64,000 bases of DNA from the NCBI RefSeq assembly GCF_900564145.1, contig NZ_UOOB01000001.1, forward strand, positions 1,091,732-1,155,731. The letters are read 5' to 3'. Below are positions 45,890 through 55,151 of the stretch, piece after piece (position 1 is the stretch's first letter; the number at the start of each line of letters is the position of its first letter). A model generated the notes under the pieces. The model had not been told where the DNA came from and did not search any database. It saw only the letters and a program-made list of their open reading frames with translations. Position numbers and translations under genes: made by a program. Source of the stretch: Comamonas sp. lk (lineage in GTDB: Bacteria; Pseudomonadota; Gammaproteobacteria; Burkholderiales; Burkholderiaceae_C).

Positions 45890-48124
45890 CTACACCTCGC
45901 CCATTGCGGGATCGCTGACCGTGTGTTTCCCGGTTTCCACGCGACCTGCAAAGCGTCGGTAGTAGAAGGCATCGCTATCGCAGGTCACGGCAAAGTCATA
46001 CCAGTGTCCGCTGCTCTCCAGCTCCCAGTGCTGCTCGGCGCTGGCGCCGGCTGCAACCTTCACCGTCCACGGGCCATCCGTGCGATAGGCCATGGGCGTG
46101 ATGGTGAACACGGACGACTGGCCGCCCTTGTTCATCAGATCCAGATAAACATTGCCATTGGCGATGTCGTAGCAGACGCGAATCTCAGGTGCGGCCTGTG
46201 TGCCGGCGAGGCGGTTCAAGTCGCCCTTGAAGTGGCGATGAAAGCCGTTGGGGCCCAGCACCCAGAGGTCGTACTTGCCGAAGTTGTCGCGCGCAGCATC
46301 CCAGGTGTCGGATAGCGTCTTGCCTGCTTCCACCATATAGCGGCGCGGATTGCGGTCAAGTTTCTGGCGGTCGTAGACATGGAAGACTGCAGCCTGTGAG
46401 CCGGTATTCGCAAACAGCAACTCCACCTGGCCGCTGGCCTGGCAGCGTGCACTGGCATGCAGCTCGTAAGGCAGGGCGCGCGACGGACGTGTGCCGGCGG
46501 CCTGCAGCGGTTGCTGCATGTCGCGCGGCACGGGCACGGCCGGCAGCTTTTGCTGATCGGCACGCAGCTTGTCCGCCGCATCGCGCGTGGAGCGTCCGCC
46601 CAGTGTGGGCAAGGTCTCGTTGTTCGGTGTCTTGAAGTTGAAAGTGCTGCTCAGATCACCGCATACCGCACGGCGGAAGGGGCTGATATTCGGTTCGCTC
46701 ACGCCAAAGCGGGCCTCGAGAAAGCGCAGCACCGAAGTGTGGTCGAACACTTGCGAGTTGACCCAACCGCCGCGGCTCCATGGCGAGATGACGTAGAGCG
46801 GAACACGCGGCCCGGGGCCATAGACACGGCCGTCCGCAGCGGGCTGGCTGCCGCTGCCTGCCGGCGCACCATGGGTGAAGTACTCGGCTTGCAAGTCCGC
46901 GTCGGCCAGCGTGGTCTTGCCGGCATAAGTCTTGTCAGGGTTCTGTGATGGTGCGGATGGCGACGGTACGTGGTCGAAGTAGCCGTCGTTCTCATCAAAG
47001 TTGATCAGCAGGACGGTCTTGCTCCAGACATCAGGATTGGCTGTCAGTGCATCCATGACTTCCTGCAGAAACCAGGCGCCCTGAACCGGGCTCGATGGCC
47101 CGGGATGCTCGCAGTAGATCGACGGTGCGTTGACCCACGACACCTGCGGCAGCGTGCCCTCGCGAATGTCGCGCTTGAAGGCGTCGAGATACTCCTCGGG
47201 CTTGTTGCCGGGCAGAGTGTTGGCCACACCTTTATACAGAGGGTTGGCAGCGTTGTCGGCGCTTGCGTCGTAGGCGTGATAAGGCAGTGCCTGGCTGGTG
47301 TTCGAATAGGGCGATCCCGGCGCGCCGCCGCTGGAGACCGGAAAGCCCGATGCCAGATTGGCGCGACGGAAGGTCTGGAATGCACCCAGCATGTTGTCGC
47401 CCCATTCGTCCGGCATGTTCTGGTAGCTGATCCAGCTGATCTTGGCTTCTTCCAGGCGCTCTGCGTAGGTCTTCCATGTGTAGCCGATGTTGGCATCACT
47501 GGGCACGCCGTTGATCGCATCCCATTCGTTGTTCACAAAGGCCACGCTTTGCGGCATTGCGCCGTTGGTGCCTGTCATGTGGAACGAACGGTTGGCATCA
47601 GTGCCGGTGTGCATGGCGCAGTGATAGGCGTCGCAGATCGTGAAGGCATTGGCCAGCGCGAATTGGTAGGGGATCTCCTGCTCCTTGAAGTAGCCCATCG
47701 ACGTATCGGTCTTGGCTACCGGCCAGCGCGACATGCGGCCGTTGTCCCAGGCCTGCTGGCTGTCCGCCCAGGAATGAGGCGTACCGGATACCCGCTGCGC
47801 ATTGTTGGCCGTGCCGTCCAAGTGGTAGGGCGTGATGACCGTGCCGTTGCTGCGCTCTTGCTGCCAGACTTTGCGGCCATTGGGAACGGGAATGGTCATT
47901 CTGTCGCCAAAGCCTCGCACGCCTTTGAGCGTGCCGAAGTAGTGGTCGAACGAGCGGTTTTCCTGCATCAGGATCACCACATGCTGCACGTCCATGATGG
48001 TGCCGGTGACGTTGTTGGCGGGAATGGCCAGAGCGCGGCGAATACTGGGTGGAAAGGCTGCCATGGCAGCGGCGGAAAAGGCGGCATTCTTGCCGGCCTG
48101 CAGTAAGTTGCGGCGCGAGATCAT
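45890..48124 (-). CDS. plcN: Phosphocholine-specific phospholipase C (Tat-exported)
   Basis: A 744-residue acid-phosphatase-superfamily phospholipase C. A Tat signal (SRRNLLQAG, then an Ala-rich segment) leads to the catalytic region with QENRSFDHYFGTLKGVRGFG near residue 55 and NFDENDGYFDHVPSP near 380. Two DUF756-type beta domains close the protein (about 550-640 and 650-735). It should cleave phosphatidylcholine or similar lipids outside the cytoplasm. The start at 48124 gives the Tat signal; the longer open frame upstream covers the small lipoprotein gene on another frame and is rejected. The symbol follows the Pseudomonas non-haemolytic type and is tentative. Confidence 0.88.
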   Translation of the reverse strand: MISRRNLLQAGKNAAFSAAAMAAFPPSIRRALAIPANNVTGTIMDVQHVVILMQENRSFDHYFGTLKGVRGFGDRMTIPVPNGRKVWQQERSNGTVITPYHLDGTANNAQRVSGTPHSWADSQQAWDNGRMSRWPVAKTDTSMGYFKEQEIPYQFALANAFTICDAYHCAMHTGTDANRSFHMTGTNGAMPQSVAFVNNEWDAINGVPSDANIGYTWKTYAERLEEAKISWISYQNMPDEWGDNMLGAFQTFRRANLASGFPVSSGGAPGSPYSNTSQALPYHAYDASADNAANPLYKGVANTLPGNKPEEYLDAFKRDIREGTLPQVSWVNAPSIYCEHPGPSSPVQGAWFLQEVMDALTANPDVWSKTVLLINFDENDGYFDHVPSPSAPSQNPDKTYAGKTTLADADLQAEYFTHGAPAGSGSQPAADGRVYGPGPRVPLYVISPWSRGGWVNSQVFDHTSVLRFLEARFGVSEPNISPFRRAVCGDLSSTFNFKTPNNETLPTLGGRSTRDAADKLRADQQKLPAVPVPRDMQQPLQAAGTRPSRALPYELHASARCQASGQVELLFANTGSQAAVFHVYDRQKLDRNPRRYMVEAGKTLSDTWDAARDNFGKYDLWVLGPNGFHRHFKGDLNRLAGTQAAPEIRVCYDIANGNVYLDLMNKGGQSSVFTITPMAYRTDGPWTVKVAAGASAEQHWELESSGHWYDFAVTCDSDAFYYRRFAGRVETGKHTVSDPAMGEV

Positions 48125-48149
48125 GATGTGGTCGTGAAGATTGGAAAGT

Positions 48150-48314
48150 TCAGGGTGCGCAGCGCAACTCCGGCTTGACCGGTTGGGAGGGATCGGGGGC
48201 GGGTTTTTGTGGCGGAGCAACGGGTTGCTCGTCATCGTTGCCGCCACAGGCGGTCAGAGCGATGGCTGTCAGGCAAGCGAGGGTCAGTGCCTTGATCAAA
48301 CGCATGTGCGACAT
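48150..48314 (-). CDS. Small lipoprotein upstream of phospholipase C
   Basis: A 54-residue protein with a signal peptide and lipobox LTACGG; the mature part is a Pro-rich stretch (PVAPPQKPAPDPSQPVKP) ending in a lone Cys. The ATG at 48314 has AAAGGA six bases upstream. It ends 25 bp before the phospholipase start, so the two are probably one operon. Function unknown. Confidence 0.65.
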   Translation of the reverse strand: MSHMRLIKALTLACLTAIALTACGGNDDEQPVAPPQKPAPDPSQPVKPELRCAP

Positions 48315-48374
48315 GGAGTCCTTTGCATTGGGAAGCGATGTACTGTTGAAAGTCCGCAATGCTAGAAATCGAGC

Positions 48375-48401
48375 GTGTCATGGCGATGACGGTTGTGTGG
48401 C
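48375..48401 (-). promoter_or_regulatory. Weak Pho-box-like array before the lipoprotein-phospholipase genes
   Basis: On the minus strand GCCAC, GTCAT and GACAC occur at 11-bp steps; only the middle one matches the PhoB half site exactly. The spacing and the phospholipase context make it worth noting, but the match is poor. The rest of the 252-bp gap up to tRNA-Arg shows no gene. Confidence 0.2.
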
Positions 48402-48566
48402 ACAACATGCGCAGTGATGGAGCTGCGGCTCAAACACAGCGACCGGTGTTAGTCGCTTGTCCGTGGAGTGCGTAGACATGGCTTGCAGACTTTTTTCCGG
48501 TGTTTTGGAAAAAAGTGCTCAGTTCGATCTGAGGGCGTATTTCCTGCTGTTAGAATACATCGTATT

Positions 48567-48643
48567 GCGGCTGTAGCTCAGCTGGATAGAGTACTTGGCT
48601 ACGAACCAAGGGGTCGTGGGTTCGATTCCTGCCAGCCGCACCA
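48567..48643 (+). tRNA. tRNA-Arg (ACG anticodon)
   Basis: A 77-nt cloverleaf including CCA. The acceptor GCGGCTG pairs with CAGCCGC; the anticodon stem CTTGG/CCAAG encloses CTACGAA, giving ACG (A34 read as inosine). The T-arm is GGGTTCGATTCC. A TAGAAT 10 bp upstream could be its -10 element. Confidence 0.95.
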
Positions 48644-48650
48644 AAACGAC

Positions 48651-48683
48651 AAGCCTCAGAACTGAAAAGTTCTGAGGCTTTTT
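48651..48683 (+). terminator. Terminator after tRNA-Arg
   Basis: A 12-bp perfect stem, AAGCCTCAGAAC (48651-48662) and GTTCTGAGGCTT (48669-48680), with a 6-nt loop and a following T-run. Confidence 0.88.
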
Positions 48684-48717
48684 CGTTTGCCGCTTTCCGT
48701 TGGGCCGCGAGAGAAGT

Positions 48718-51081
48718 TCAGACCTTGGGGATGAGCAAGGTAAAGGTGCTGCCTTCACCTGATGTGCTGACAATTTGCAGCTGGCCCTCGTGGCGCGTGG
48801 CCACCGTGCGTACAAAGGCCAGACCCAGGCCCACGCCGCTCATGCGCTGATGCTGCTCAAGGCGCTCGAACGGGCGGCTCAGGCGAGCCAGCGATGCGGC
48901 ATCCATGCCGGGGCCATAATCGCGCACGGCAAAGCCCCAGTAGCTGTCCTGCTGCACGATGCTGCATTCCACGACGGCCGTGGCTTTGGCGTCGTCGGCT
49001 TGGCCGTATTTGATGGCGTTGGTGAGCAAATTGATGAGGGCTCGCTGCAGCAGACCAGGATCGCCTTGGACCATGGCTTCGGTTTCGGGCAGGGAAAACT
49101 GTAGATCGACTTTTTGCTGGCGGGCCTGAGTCCAGCAGTCCGAAACCGCTTGATCGGCGAGCAGACTCAGATCCAGAGCCTCTTGGCGGTAACTTTGCTG
49201 TTGGGCGCGAGCGAGGTGCACAAAGTCATCGGCCAGTTGCAGCGATGCGTGGGCATAGTTTTCGATGCGCGGCAGCAGGTCGGCGCCGGCCGAGGCGTCA
49301 GGCAAAGAGCGCTGCATTTCCAGCAAGGTGATGATGGAGCCTATGGGTGCACGTATATCGTGCGAGATGAACTGCATGGCCTGGTCGCGCTGGGCCTGGG
49401 CACTGCGCAGATCGCTGATATCGACCAGCGTGATCAACCAGCCGGAAGTGGCTGCCGTCTCAAAAGCCTGGGCGAGCAGCATCAGGTGGCGTCCTTGCGC
49501 ATCCTTGCCTTCCACATGCTTGGGCAGTTGCTTGTGCTGCAGGGCCTCGCGGGTGAGCAGTGCTGCTGCGTTGCGGCTGTCGTCGTCCCCGCTGGAGCGC
49601 AGGTTGGAGAGCAGTGCAATCACATCTTCGCCGGGCTGAAGCTCAGCCCCCAGGCTCTGGGCATAGGCATGTGCGGCGGCATTGGCCAGCAGCAGCGAGC
49701 CATTGGCATCACAGACAAAAGTGGCCGAAGGCAGCTGGCGCAGGCTTTCGCTCACAAAGTGGTGCAGTGCGCGCAACTGGCGCGAGGCCTGCTCCACAGC
49801 GGCAATGCGCTGATCCAGCACATCGCGTGTGAAAGCAGTAGAGGTGGCCACTGGCAGGCCCTGACCCTGCAGATCGTGCAACTCCATGGCCAGAAATCTG
49901 GCGGCGGCGCGAAGGCGCAGCCAGCTCCACAGCGGGTAGGCCAGTGCCAGGCCTAGCAGGGCCGCCGCCGGGGCGGTCTGTACCTGTGCCCAGCGCGGCG
50001 CCAACCCCGCAACCAGCAAACTCCAGACGGCCAGGCCCAAACAGGCAATCAGGCCGCCGGATGGGCCCACCCACGCCAGTGCCAACAAGCCCAGCAGCAC
50101 GGGCAGCAGATTGAGCAGGCGGTTGAGTACCGGCGTGGCGGGTTCCAGATGGGTGCCTTGCAGCACGCCGCTGAGCATATGGCCGAGCATCTCCACATTC
50201 GAGACCAGGCGAGCATCCATGCCCAGCGGGGCGGTGAACTTCTCGCCCAGCCCGGCCGCCGTAGCGCCGATCAGCACATATTTGCCGCGAAACGTGGCTG
50301 CCGGAATGTCGCCGCGCAACACATCGATATAGGAGTAAGTGACAAAAGGGGAATGCTGCTGGCGGTCTGAAGCTGCGCTGCCAAAGGTGATGACCTGCGC
50401 ATTCTGGCGATACCAGCTGGAGCCCGCTTGTGTAGGTGAGGCGGCTGCCGTGAGAGCGGGATTCGCGCAGGCGCGGCCGGTTTCGCCCACGCAGTGCAGA
50501 CTCAAAGCCATATGCCACCACTGCTGCGTGGCATCGCCTTCCTGGGTGAAAAAGCGCCGTACCACGCCATCGTCGTCCACGGGCAGCTGGGTGTGGCCCA
50601 GCGCTGCAGCTGCGCGGCTAAAGCTTTGCAGCGGCGGCATGGCCTGACCCTGGCCGCTGCGGGTGACGGGCAGCACTACCTTGCCGCTGTGCTGGAGCGC
50701 TTGCTGCAGCAGCAGATCGTCGCCGGGGTAGTCCTGATCTTCTTCGCTGAACACCACGTCCAGGCCGATGGCGCGGGGCTTGCCCTGGGCAATGCGCTCC
50801 AGCAATGCCGCATGTAGGGCTCGGCGCCAAGGCCAGCGGCCTATGGTGTCTACGCTGTTGTCGTCGATGGCAACAATGACGATGTCTGACGATGCGGGAC
50901 GCTGGTGCAGCCAGGAAGAAGTGTCCTGTATCAGCCCGTTGATGCGGTCTAGCTGGCCGGGGCCGCTGAGCCAGTACACCAGGGCGAGTAAAAAAGCGCT
51001 GAGCAGCAACCAGTCGCGGCGCAGATTTTGGTGGCGTCGCTGCAGCGGGCTGGCAGGCGCAGAGATCGGGCGCTCAGCCAT
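48718..51081 (-). CDS. CHASE2-domain sensor histidine kinase
   Basis: A 787-residue kinase. One membrane helix (about 27-45) precedes a CHASE2 extracellular sensor (about 50-300; IVIVAIDDNSVDTIGRWPW and AIGLDVVFSEED are typical). Three membrane helices follow (about 310-385), then a PAS-like region, the H box FISHDIRAPIGSIITLLEMQ (near 575) and a HATPase domain (NLLTNAIKYG, DYGPGMD, GVGLGLAFV). It is the last gene of a minus-strand group with a LysM-FecR protein and a response regulator, which are probably its partners. The sensed signal is unknown. Confidence 0.9.
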   Translation of the reverse strand: MAERPISAPASPLQRRHQNLRRDWLLLSAFLLALVYWLSGPGQLDRINGLIQDTSSWLHQRPASSDIVIVAIDDNSVDTIGRWPWRRALHAALLERIAQGKPRAIGLDVVFSEEDQDYPGDDLLLQQALQHSGKVVLPVTRSGQGQAMPPLQSFSRAAAALGHTQLPVDDDGVVRRFFTQEGDATQQWWHMALSLHCVGETGRACANPALTAAASPTQAGSSWYRQNAQVITFGSAASDRQQHSPFVTYSYIDVLRGDIPAATFRGKYVLIGATAAGLGEKFTAPLGMDARLVSNVEMLGHMLSGVLQGTHLEPATPVLNRLLNLLPVLLGLLALAWVGPSGGLIACLGLAVWSLLVAGLAPRWAQVQTAPAAALLGLALAYPLWSWLRLRAAARFLAMELHDLQGQGLPVATSTAFTRDVLDQRIAAVEQASRQLRALHHFVSESLRQLPSATFVCDANGSLLLANAAAHAYAQSLGAELQPGEDVIALLSNLRSSGDDDSRNAAALLTREALQHKQLPKHVEGKDAQGRHLMLLAQAFETAATSGWLITLVDISDLRSAQAQRDQAMQFISHDIRAPIGSIITLLEMQRSLPDASAGADLLPRIENYAHASLQLADDFVHLARAQQQSYRQEALDLSLLADQAVSDCWTQARQQKVDLQFSLPETEAMVQGDPGLLQRALINLLTNAIKYGQADDAKATAVVECSIVQQDSYWGFAVRDYGPGMDAASLARLSRPFERLEQHQRMSGVGLGLAFVRTVATRHEGQLQIVSTSGEGSTFTLLIPKV

Positions 51082-51104
51082 GCAGAGATGGCCGATGCAC
51101 CATA

Positions 51105-51190
51105 AATTTGATAGTGAAAAGCGCCATCATTTGTTGGGCCTTAGTATCAAACATATCTGAAACCCAATGAAATCAAGCGCAAGCAGCTAT
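51105..51190. repeat. Dispersed AT-rich palindrome, copy 6 (best core)
   Basis: TTTGATA (51107-51113) and TATCAAA (51145-51151) are perfect arms. A second element read on the minus strand (51171-51190) is ATAGCTGCTTGCGCTTGATT, the clearest core of the family. It fills the 120-bp gap between the LysM-FecR gene and the kinase gene. Confidence 0.65.
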
Positions 51191-51201
51191 GCATTTGCTG
51201 T

Positions 51202-52989
51202 CTACTGGCGGCTCAAGCGTGAGCCGTCTCCGGTGGTCAGCATCTGGCCGTCGCCTCCGGTGACCCAGTTGCCGGTCCGAAATTGGCTGGCGCTGGTGAA
51301 ATTGCTAAGCAGGCCGTTGCTGTCCTGCACCTGCATCTGCAGGTAGTAGCTGCCCGCAGGCAGGGCTTCGGTGCTCCACTGGGGCTGATCAATCCAGGTA
51401 TCGATCAGGGGCGCGGCAAAGCTGGGTTCCGTCGCCACGACCAGGCGGTAGCGCTGCCCTTCTTCACCAGCCCAGCGGATATTGCGGCTGCCTTCTCCGG
51501 CGCTGCCGCCCATTTGCAGCTCTGGCAGCTGAGGTGCTTGGGCCAGTTTCATGTTCTGAGCCGCAGCAAACGGGCCTTGATCGGTCTGACCGCTGCTCAA
51601 GGTGCGAATGCTGGCTGCGCGCCATTGATAGGCACCCAGGGGCAGCACGGCCAAGGCCTGGGCTGGCAATACACACTCCTTGAGATCCTTGGCATCGAGT
51701 ACGGGAGCCGAAAAATCGGTGCCTGCGGCAGCGATCTGAATTCGGTAACCGGAAGCCTCTGTCACCTGGGTGCACTGCAGACCGCTTTGGCCCTTGCCTA
51801 CCGTGCCGTCCTGGGCAGGTGCTTCATACAGCGGCGCAATGGGATGGGCCTTGACGCGCAGCGCATGCAGGCTGCGTGCGCCGGGAATGCCGCTGGCATC
51901 CAGTCCACGGATGGCGACCACATAGTCGCCATCTTCCACGCCCGTCAGGCGCAGCGGCGATTGGGTGAACTGGGCGCTGCGCACCACTTCGGTCAAGCTC
52001 TTGTCTTTGGCCAGTTGCACCTGATAGCGCACGGCGGCCACCTGTACCGGCAAGGGCAAGCTGACCCAGTTGGCATCTTCAGCCAAGGCGGGCCAACTGC
52101 TGATGTCAGGGGCTGGCAACATGCTGGTGATTTGGCCCAGCTGGCCTTTTTCGCTGACGGCAACACCTTGACCGGGGCGCAGCAAGGTGGAGGGCTGGCC
52201 TGACTGAACGGCGACCGATCCCTCATCCACTGCGGCCGTGGTGCCGCCTTGCGGATTGTTCTGCACCAGAAACTGCGTACCGCGCACGCTGGTGGAGGCT
52301 GCAGGGGTACGCACTTCAAAGCGGCGCTCACCATTGGCAAGTTTGGGTACGGAAATTTCCAGGCCGCCTTCGCGCAAATCCAGCACCGATTGCAGATTGC
52401 CGGCACGGCCTTTGCGGCGCATCTGGCGCAGCTGTACTTCGGATTCGGATTGCACGCGTACCAGAGAACCATCCGCCAGGCGGACCGAGACAAAGGCATC
52501 GGGTGCGATTTTGAGCAAATCGCCTTCTTGCAGCGACTGGCCTTTTTGTATGGCTTGCGCCGGGCCAAGGTCTTGCGCGCTGGCCCCATCGCCGCTTGCT
52601 CCCAGATGGCTCAGTGAGCGCGCTGAACGCACATCGCCGCGCACGAATTCCACGGATGCGGAAGCCATGTGCATGAGACGGATGGGAATTTCCAGTACCG
52701 AGCCGGGAAGCAGGCGGTGAGGGTCGCCGACGCGATTATGGGTTTGCAGCGCCGACCAACGCTTGCGGTCGCCCAGATACTGGGCGGCAAGCTGCTCCAG
52801 CGTATCGCCGGCGACTACCTTGTGGGCGATGACATCACCGCCTCGGGGCATGGGCGTGATCTGCGCCAGAGCCACACCCGGGAGGGTCAAGCCGGCCATG
52901 CCCCATACGGCCCAGACCGTGCGCCACCCGACAGTTCCCGGCTCGATGGAGCGGGAGTTGGAGATGGAGCGCAGCGGATTCGGGAGCAT
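51202..52989 (-). CDS. LysM and FecR domain surface protein
   Basis: About 595 residues. A hydrophobic export segment lies near residues 25-43 (ending GVALAQ). A LysM domain follows (VVAGDTLEQLAAQYLGD and NRVGDPHRLLPGSVLEIP), then a FecR domain (LADGSLVRVQSESEVQL, ASTSVRGTQFLVQ), then two or three beta-sandwich repeats (YRVQLAKDKSLTEVV-like and YRIQIAAAGTDFSAPV). LysM suggests peptidoglycan binding in the periplasm. The ATG at 52989 is chosen; a TTG at 53004 is also possible. No ribosome site is clear. It lies between the response regulator and CHASE2 kinase genes. Confidence 0.85.
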   Translation of the reverse strand: MLPNPLRSISNSRSIEPGTVGWRTVWAVWGMAGLTLPGVALAQITPMPRGGDVIAHKVVAGDTLEQLAAQYLGDRKRWSALQTHNRVGDPHRLLPGSVLEIPIRLMHMASASVEFVRGDVRSARSLSHLGASGDGASAQDLGPAQAIQKGQSLQEGDLLKIAPDAFVSVRLADGSLVRVQSESEVQLRQMRRKGRAGNLQSVLDLREGGLEISVPKLANGERRFEVRTPAASTSVRGTQFLVQNNPQGGTTAAVDEGSVAVQSGQPSTLLRPGQGVAVSEKGQLGQITSMLPAPDISSWPALAEDANWVSLPLPVQVAAVRYQVQLAKDKSLTEVVRSAQFTQSPLRLTGVEDGDYVVAIRGLDASGIPGARSLHALRVKAHPIAPLYEAPAQDGTVGKGQSGLQCTQVTEASGYRIQIAAAGTDFSAPVLDAKDLKECVLPAQALAVLPLGAYQWRAASIRTLSSGQTDQGPFAAAQNMKLAQAPQLPELQMGGSAGEGSRNIRWAGEEGQRYRLVVATEPSFAAPLIDTWIDQPQWSTEALPAGSYYLQMQVQDSNGLLSNFTSASQFRTGNWVTGGDGQMLTTGDGSRLSRQ

Positions 52990-53007
52990 GGGCGTTGGAA
53001 GCAAGAG

Positions 53008-53721
53008 TTAATGTGCAGGCTCTGGGGTCTGCGGCGCAGACTCGGGAGCATCCAGCCGGTAGCCATATCCATAAACGGCTGAGATGGCATAGGGTTGACC
53101 GGCGCGCAGATTGAGGATGTTGCGCAGGCGCGAGACATGGGTGTCCAGCGAGCGAGATTGCACTTCGGCGCTATGGCCCCAGACGACCTCGCGCAAATGG
53201 TCGCGCGAGAGCAGCCGTCCCAGATTTTGAAAAAGGGTCAGTGCCAGCGTGTATTCGCGGTGAGTGATTTCCACGGGCTGGCCGTCGATTTCGATGCCGT
53301 TGGTTGCCGTGATGAAGTGGTAGGGGCCGAAGGCCAGCACGCTTTGCGCTGGCACGGGGTAGGCGCGGCGCAGCAGGGCGGACATGCGGGCTCGCAGCTC
53401 GGCCACGCGCACGGGCTTGATCATGAAGTCGTCGGCCCCGCAGCTCAGGCCTTCGACAATGTCGGCCTCTTCGCTGCGGTGGGTGACGAAGAGGATGGGT
53501 AGATCCTTGCTGATCTGGTTGCGGGTCCAGCGCACGATGTCCGTGCCTTCCATGTCCGGCAACTGCCAGTCCACGATCAGCAGGTCAAAGCTCTCACGGC
53601 GCATGTCTTGCTGCAGCGCCGCGCCTTTGAGATAGGTGTGGCAGTTGTGTCCGGCCTCGGCACAGACCTGGCGAAACATTTCCAGTTGCAGGGGATCGTC
53701 ATCCAAAGCAGCGATACGCAT
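53008..53721 (-). CDS. OmpR-type response regulator
   Basis: A 237-residue regulator. The receiver has DDDP at residues 7-10, the phospho-acceptor Asp51 in LLIVDWQLPDMEG and Lys in FMIKPVR; the winged helix has THREYTLALTLFQNLGR and SLDTHVSRLRNIL. It is the first gene of the group that includes the LysM-FecR protein and the CHASE2 kinase, so the kinase is its probable partner. Targets are unknown. Confidence 0.9.
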   Translation of the reverse strand: MRIAALDDDPLQLEMFRQVCAEAGHNCHTYLKGAALQQDMRRESFDLLIVDWQLPDMEGTDIVRWTRNQISKDLPILFVTHRSEEADIVEGLSCGADDFMIKPVRVAELRARMSALLRRAYPVPAQSVLAFGPYHFITATNGIEIDGQPVEITHREYTLALTLFQNLGRLLSRDHLREVVWGHSAEVQSRSLDTHVSRLRNILNLRAGQPYAISAVYGYGYRLDAPESAPQTPEPAH

Positions 53722-53808
53722 ATGCCGTTCCTTTCGTATGAAGGAATGAATCCATACTGCCTGATGCTTGTGGATTAAGCAGCCAGGCAGCCCTCTTTTG
53801 ACAGAAGT

Positions 53809-55110
53809 TTACTGTTCTGCCGCTTCGCGCAACTGCTCCAAGGCTTGCAGCACTTGATTGGTTTCCACGCCGTCCACTATCTGCAGCCGACTTTGCAGAG
53901 CGTTCAAAGCCTGTGCGCCTTCGCGCTGCAACTGCGCAATGCTCTGGCCGGCTTCCTTGGGTGCTGCAAAACCCAGGCTTTGCAGCAGCAGCTTGCCATC
54001 GGCGGCCACCAGCTTGAAGTAGAACTGTCCATCCGATTCGCGGTACTGCTTGAACTGGGGCAGGGCGGCTTTGCCGGCCTTGGCCGCTTTCTTGACGGTG
54101 GCGGCCAGATTGCGCAGGCCCACGGCAGAACGCAGCTCGGCCAGCAGCGGCGTTGCCAGCTTGCGGGCCTTGACGGCGCCGGCCTGCAAAATCGCCTCCA
54201 GCTCGGCTGGATGGGCGATCAGGTATTCGTAGCGCTCGCGCATGGGGGCGATTTCGCGGTCTATGCGCTCGAACAGCATCTGTTTGGCGTCACCCCAGGC
54301 AATGCCCGCCGCATATTGCTGGCGCAAGGCTTCGGTTTCCTCGGCGCTGGCAAAAGCCTGGTAGATCTGGAACAGGGCCGAGCCTTCGGTTTCCTTGGCT
54401 TCGCCAGGAGCGCGCGAATCGGTGGTGATGCTGTTGATGAGCTTTTTCAGCTGTTCGCGCGGAGCAAACAAGGGAATCGTGTTGTTGTAGCTTTTGCTCA
54501 TCTTGCGGCCGTCCAGACCCGGCAGCGTGGCCACGCTTTCCTCCACCACGGCCTCGGGCAGAGCGAAATACTCGCCGCCATAGATGTGGTTGAAGCTCGA
54601 AGCCATGTCGCGCGCCATCTCCAGATGCTGCACCTGATCGCGGCCCACGGGAACCTTGTGGGCGTTGAAGGCCAGGATGTCGGCACCCATGAGCACGGGG
54701 TACATGAACAGGCCTGCGGTCACGCCGTCATCGGCATCCACGCCTGCGGCATGGTTCTTGTCCACCGATGCCTTGTAGGCGTGGGCGCGGTTGAGCAGGC
54801 CTTTACCGGTCACGCAGGTGAGAAACCAGGTCAGCTCGGGAATCTCGGGAATATCGGACTGGCGGTAAAAGGTCACATGCTCGGGATCCAGACCCGCAGC
54901 CAGCCAGCTGGCGGCGATCTCGATGGTGGAGCGCTGGATGCGCTCGGGGTCCTGGCATTTGATGAGGGCGTGGTAGTCGGCCAGAAAGTAGAAATTCTCG
55001 ACATTCTTGGCGCGGCTGGCATCGATGGCGGGGCGCATCATGCCTGCGTAGTTGCCCAGATGGGGCGTTCCGCTGGGGGTGATGCCGGTCAGAAAACGGG
55101 TATTGCTCAT
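53809..55110 (-). CDS. trpS: Tryptophanyl-tRNA synthetase with C-terminal extension
   Basis: A 433-residue class I synthetase, about 100 residues longer than usual TrpRS (about 330). The HIGH-type motif is PSGTPHLGN near residue 15 and the KMSKS motif is GRKMSKSYNN near 205. The extra C-terminal part (about 350-433) includes DGQFYFKLVAADGKLLLQS, which resembles the small DUF1508/YegP domain. It charges tRNA-Trp. The frame is open further upstream, but the ATG at 55110 gives the family start. It follows the site-2 protease gene after 41 bp. Confidence 0.93.
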   Translation of the reverse strand: MSNTRFLTGITPSGTPHLGNYAGMMRPAIDASRAKNVENFYFLADYHALIKCQDPERIQRSTIEIAASWLAAGLDPEHVTFYRQSDIPEIPELTWFLTCVTGKGLLNRAHAYKASVDKNHAAGVDADDGVTAGLFMYPVLMGADILAFNAHKVPVGRDQVQHLEMARDMASSFNHIYGGEYFALPEAVVEESVATLPGLDGRKMSKSYNNTIPLFAPREQLKKLINSITTDSRAPGEAKETEGSALFQIYQAFASAEETEALRQQYAAGIAWGDAKQMLFERIDREIAPMRERYEYLIAHPAELEAILQAGAVKARKLATPLLAELRSAVGLRNLAATVKKAAKAGKAALPQFKQYRESDGQFYFKLVAADGKLLLQSLGFAAPKEAGQSIAQLQREGAQALNALQSRLQIVDGVETNQVLQALEQLREAAEQ

Positions 55111-55151
55111 AACGGAGATAGCGAAGAATCGAAGTTCAAGATCTTGGTGCT

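Noticed and set aside
45614..46315. Plus-strand open frame of 233 codons after the CAT tRNA
   Set aside because: It overlaps the phospholipase 3' end for most of its length and has no ribosome site or recognisable domain.
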